Shown here: positions 15,186 through 16,015 of the stretch, one piece after another
How positions within the stretch are numbered: position 1 is the stretch's first letter
How the letters are laid out: every line of letters starts with the position of its first letter
Assembly: GCA_934140355.1 (NCBI GenBank)
Contig: CAKPBH010000031.1
Coordinates: 1-16,015, forward strand
From: an uncultured Bacilli bacterium
GTDB lineage: Bacteria; Bacillota_I; Bacilli_A; RF39; UBA660
Length of the DNA: 16,015 nucleotides
Direction: 5' to 3'
Translations under genes and position numbers: made by a program
Notes under the pieces: model-generated
What the model saw: the letters and a program-made list of their open reading frames with translations, nothing else
Databases searched by the model: none
What the model was told of the DNA's origin: nothing

Positions 15186-15367
15186 TCAACTTGTTGAATA
15201 TACTAACTGAACAGAACCAGATAGCATTCCTTTAAATATCCCAAAACCAATTACCTTACCATTTTCATCATTTTGGTAAACTGCCACTTCTCCACTACTT
15301 GAAACTTTTTTATATTTATCTATTCAACATTACCTAAATCATCAACTTCTAATTTATTATCTTTCAT
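15186..15367 (-). pseudogene. Frameshifted small ORF at the head of module 3
   Basis: ATG 15367 with AAGGAAGG upstream opens MKDNKLEVDDLGNVE and hits TAG after 15 codons. In another frame the sequence continues directly as IDKYKKVSSSGEVAVYQND, then ENGKVIGFGIFKGMLSGS and QLVYSTS to TGA at 15186. Joining the two gives one protein of about 60 residues broken by a single indel. I do not recognise it. The MKDNK start resembles the MEDNK start of the RhuM gene of module 2, and both lie after the same TTATGAAAAA-TAAAGGAA sequence, so module heads may be shared while coding bodies differ. Confidence 0.55.
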
Positions 15368-15402
15368 CAATACCTTCCTTTAGTTTTTCATAACTCCCCA
15401 CA

Positions 15403-15505
15403 TACCAGTTAATACTCGTTGATGGTAAACTTTTTGTATCTTCTTTCATTTTTTTATTCTTTCTCATTTCTCTCTTTTGATGCATACCCATTATTTATCA
15501 CTTCC
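15403..15505 (-). repeat. Displaced rbgA 5' end (attachment scar C)
   Basis: This copy is 100/103 identical to 11245-11347. ATG 15491 opens MGMHQKREMRKNKKMKEDTK...SINW, aligned with the rbgA N-terminus and cut at TGGTA (15403-15407). Here the element end does not give an immediate stop: the frame continues 15 codons as YVGSYEKLKEGIDER to TAA at 15357, overlapping the start of the next ORF and forming a 44-codon leader peptide. Its ATG overlaps the stop of the RhuM gene upstream (TAATG). It is the outermost rbgA scar in the window. Confidence 0.82.
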
Positions 15506-16015
15506 ATTCTCTATCATTCTTGCTTCATTTAAAAAATTATCAAAGTCTGATTTATATAATTTATCTTGTTTAACTCTAAATTTATCATACTCTTTATAAG
15601 CTAATTCCTTTGCAACACTAGCCGATATTTTCCCCGCACTATGCAATATTTCTTGACCATTAAATTGCAAAAATGCATTCAATTTTTCTACCCAATCTTT
15701 CATCGTCATTGCATTACGATTTTCTGCTTGTAATTCTGCATAGTCTAAATACATAGTTACAATTCTATTTAAATCTTTTAATTCTTTTTCATTTAGATAG
15801 TTTTTTGCAATTTCCACGTCATATTTATAGATTGGTCCATCAGGAGAATTTTTCCAATTGGTTAGTCCCATATTTTCTTTTTTTGAATCCACTCTGTTAT
15901 ATATTATTTCAGCTGCAGTATTACCAGTTATTGCATAGTGTAATTTATTTTGAACTGTTTTAAAAAATTCTTTTGTTATTTCTGAATCTTTATCATAATC
16001 TACACTACAAGAAGA
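15491..16015 (-). CDS. RhuM family protein, C-terminal part (runs off window)
   Basis: The frame is open from the right edge (16015) to TAA 15491, 174 residues, with no start inside that I trust; a GTG at 15892 lies mid-domain. It carries the conserved FFKTVQNKLHYAITGNTAAE and MGLTNWKNSPDGPIYKYDVE blocks and aligns with the C-terminal half of the RhuM protein at 12144-13148, clearly diverged elsewhere. It is therefore a truncated view of a paralogue, not a broken gene. It is the last gene of a further module: its stop overlaps the ATG of scar C, just as a cargo gene should precede an rbgA 5' end. Confidence 0.85.
   Translation of the reverse strand, partial: SSCSVDYDKDSEITKEFFKTVQNKLHYAITGNTAAEIIYNRVDSKKENMGLTNWKNSPDGPIYKYDVEIAKNYLNEKELKDLNRIVTMYLDYAELQAENRNAMTMKDWVEKLNAFLQFNGQEILHSAGKISASVAKELAYKEYDKFRVKQDKLYKSDFDNFLNEARMIENGSDK

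Noticed and set aside
11245..15505. The 103-base repeats as a CRISPR array or IS ends
   Set aside because: The copies are too long, too few and too far apart for CRISPR. They read as coding sequence matching the rbgA N-terminus, not as transposon termini.
15491..15892. A short RhuM gene starting at GTG 15892
   Set aside because: The frame stays open to the window edge with RhuM-conserved sequence upstream (KLHYAITGNTAAE), so the gene is cut by the window.

Overview
The window is very AT-rich DNA with plain AGGAGG-type ribosome binding sites, ATG/TTG/GTG starts and stops dominated by TAA. The gene order rbgA-recX-sirA-yneF-radC, and especially the sirA-yneF pair known from Bacillus, points to a low-GC Bacillota of class Bacilli, perhaps an uncultured gut lineage with a sporulation ancestry. 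The exact taxon is inference. TGA is a true stop here: one gene ends naturally on it, and tryptophan is TGG.

Left part (1-3083) is gene-poor. It holds a terminator at the left edge, a small plus-strand coiled-coil protein gene with its own promoter and terminator (351-784), the wreck of an IS256-family transposase (about 820-1621, minus), an orphan two-TM VirB2/TrbC-like membrane protein (1841-2191, minus), and two transposon-like remnants of about 200 bp bounded by inverted repeats (2282-2477 and 2770-2969).

Housekeeping part (3084-7139, all minus) reads, in transcription order, rbgA (50S assembly GTPase), recX (RecA modulator), sirA (DnaA inhibitor in sporulation), yneF, radC, and a catalytically degenerate NodB-fold membrane protein.

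Right part (7165-16015, all minus) is the interesting one: a tandem array of co-oriented cargo modules stacked at the 5' end of rbgA. The intact rbgA starts with about 30 codons up to the W-Y-P-G-H-M motif. Pieces matching exactly this 5' portion recur upstream at 11245-11347, 13302-13342 and 15403-15505, each cut at the same pentamer TGGTA (the W-Y codons). Two of them, including the ribosome binding site, are 100/103 identical. Next to each cut is a shared element end, GTGGGGAGTTATGAAAAA or a close variant. I read this as repeated site-specific integration into rbgA by the large serine recombinase encoded at 7165-8382. Each insertion displaced the old rbgA 5' end outward and supplied a new one (RBS, start and about 30 codons) at its inner end, so the GTPase stayed intact. 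The logic resembles staphylococcal SCC elements at rlmH, but at a 5' gene end.

Module 1 (7048-11245) carries a DUF1016/YhcG PDDEXK nuclease, an OLD-type ATPase-TOPRIM protein and the recombinase. Module 2 (11245-13302) carries RhuM and a GNAT acetyltransferase broken by two in-frame stops. Module 3 (13302-15403) carries a frameshifted small ORF and a second OLD-type ATPase-TOPRIM protein. A fourth module, ending in another RhuM, begins at 15403 and runs off the window. Modules 1 and 2 share a leader with a covarying terminator hairpin and a promoter; module 3 lacks it. The cargo looks like anti-phage or anti-plasmid genes, so the locus is a candidate modular defence island.
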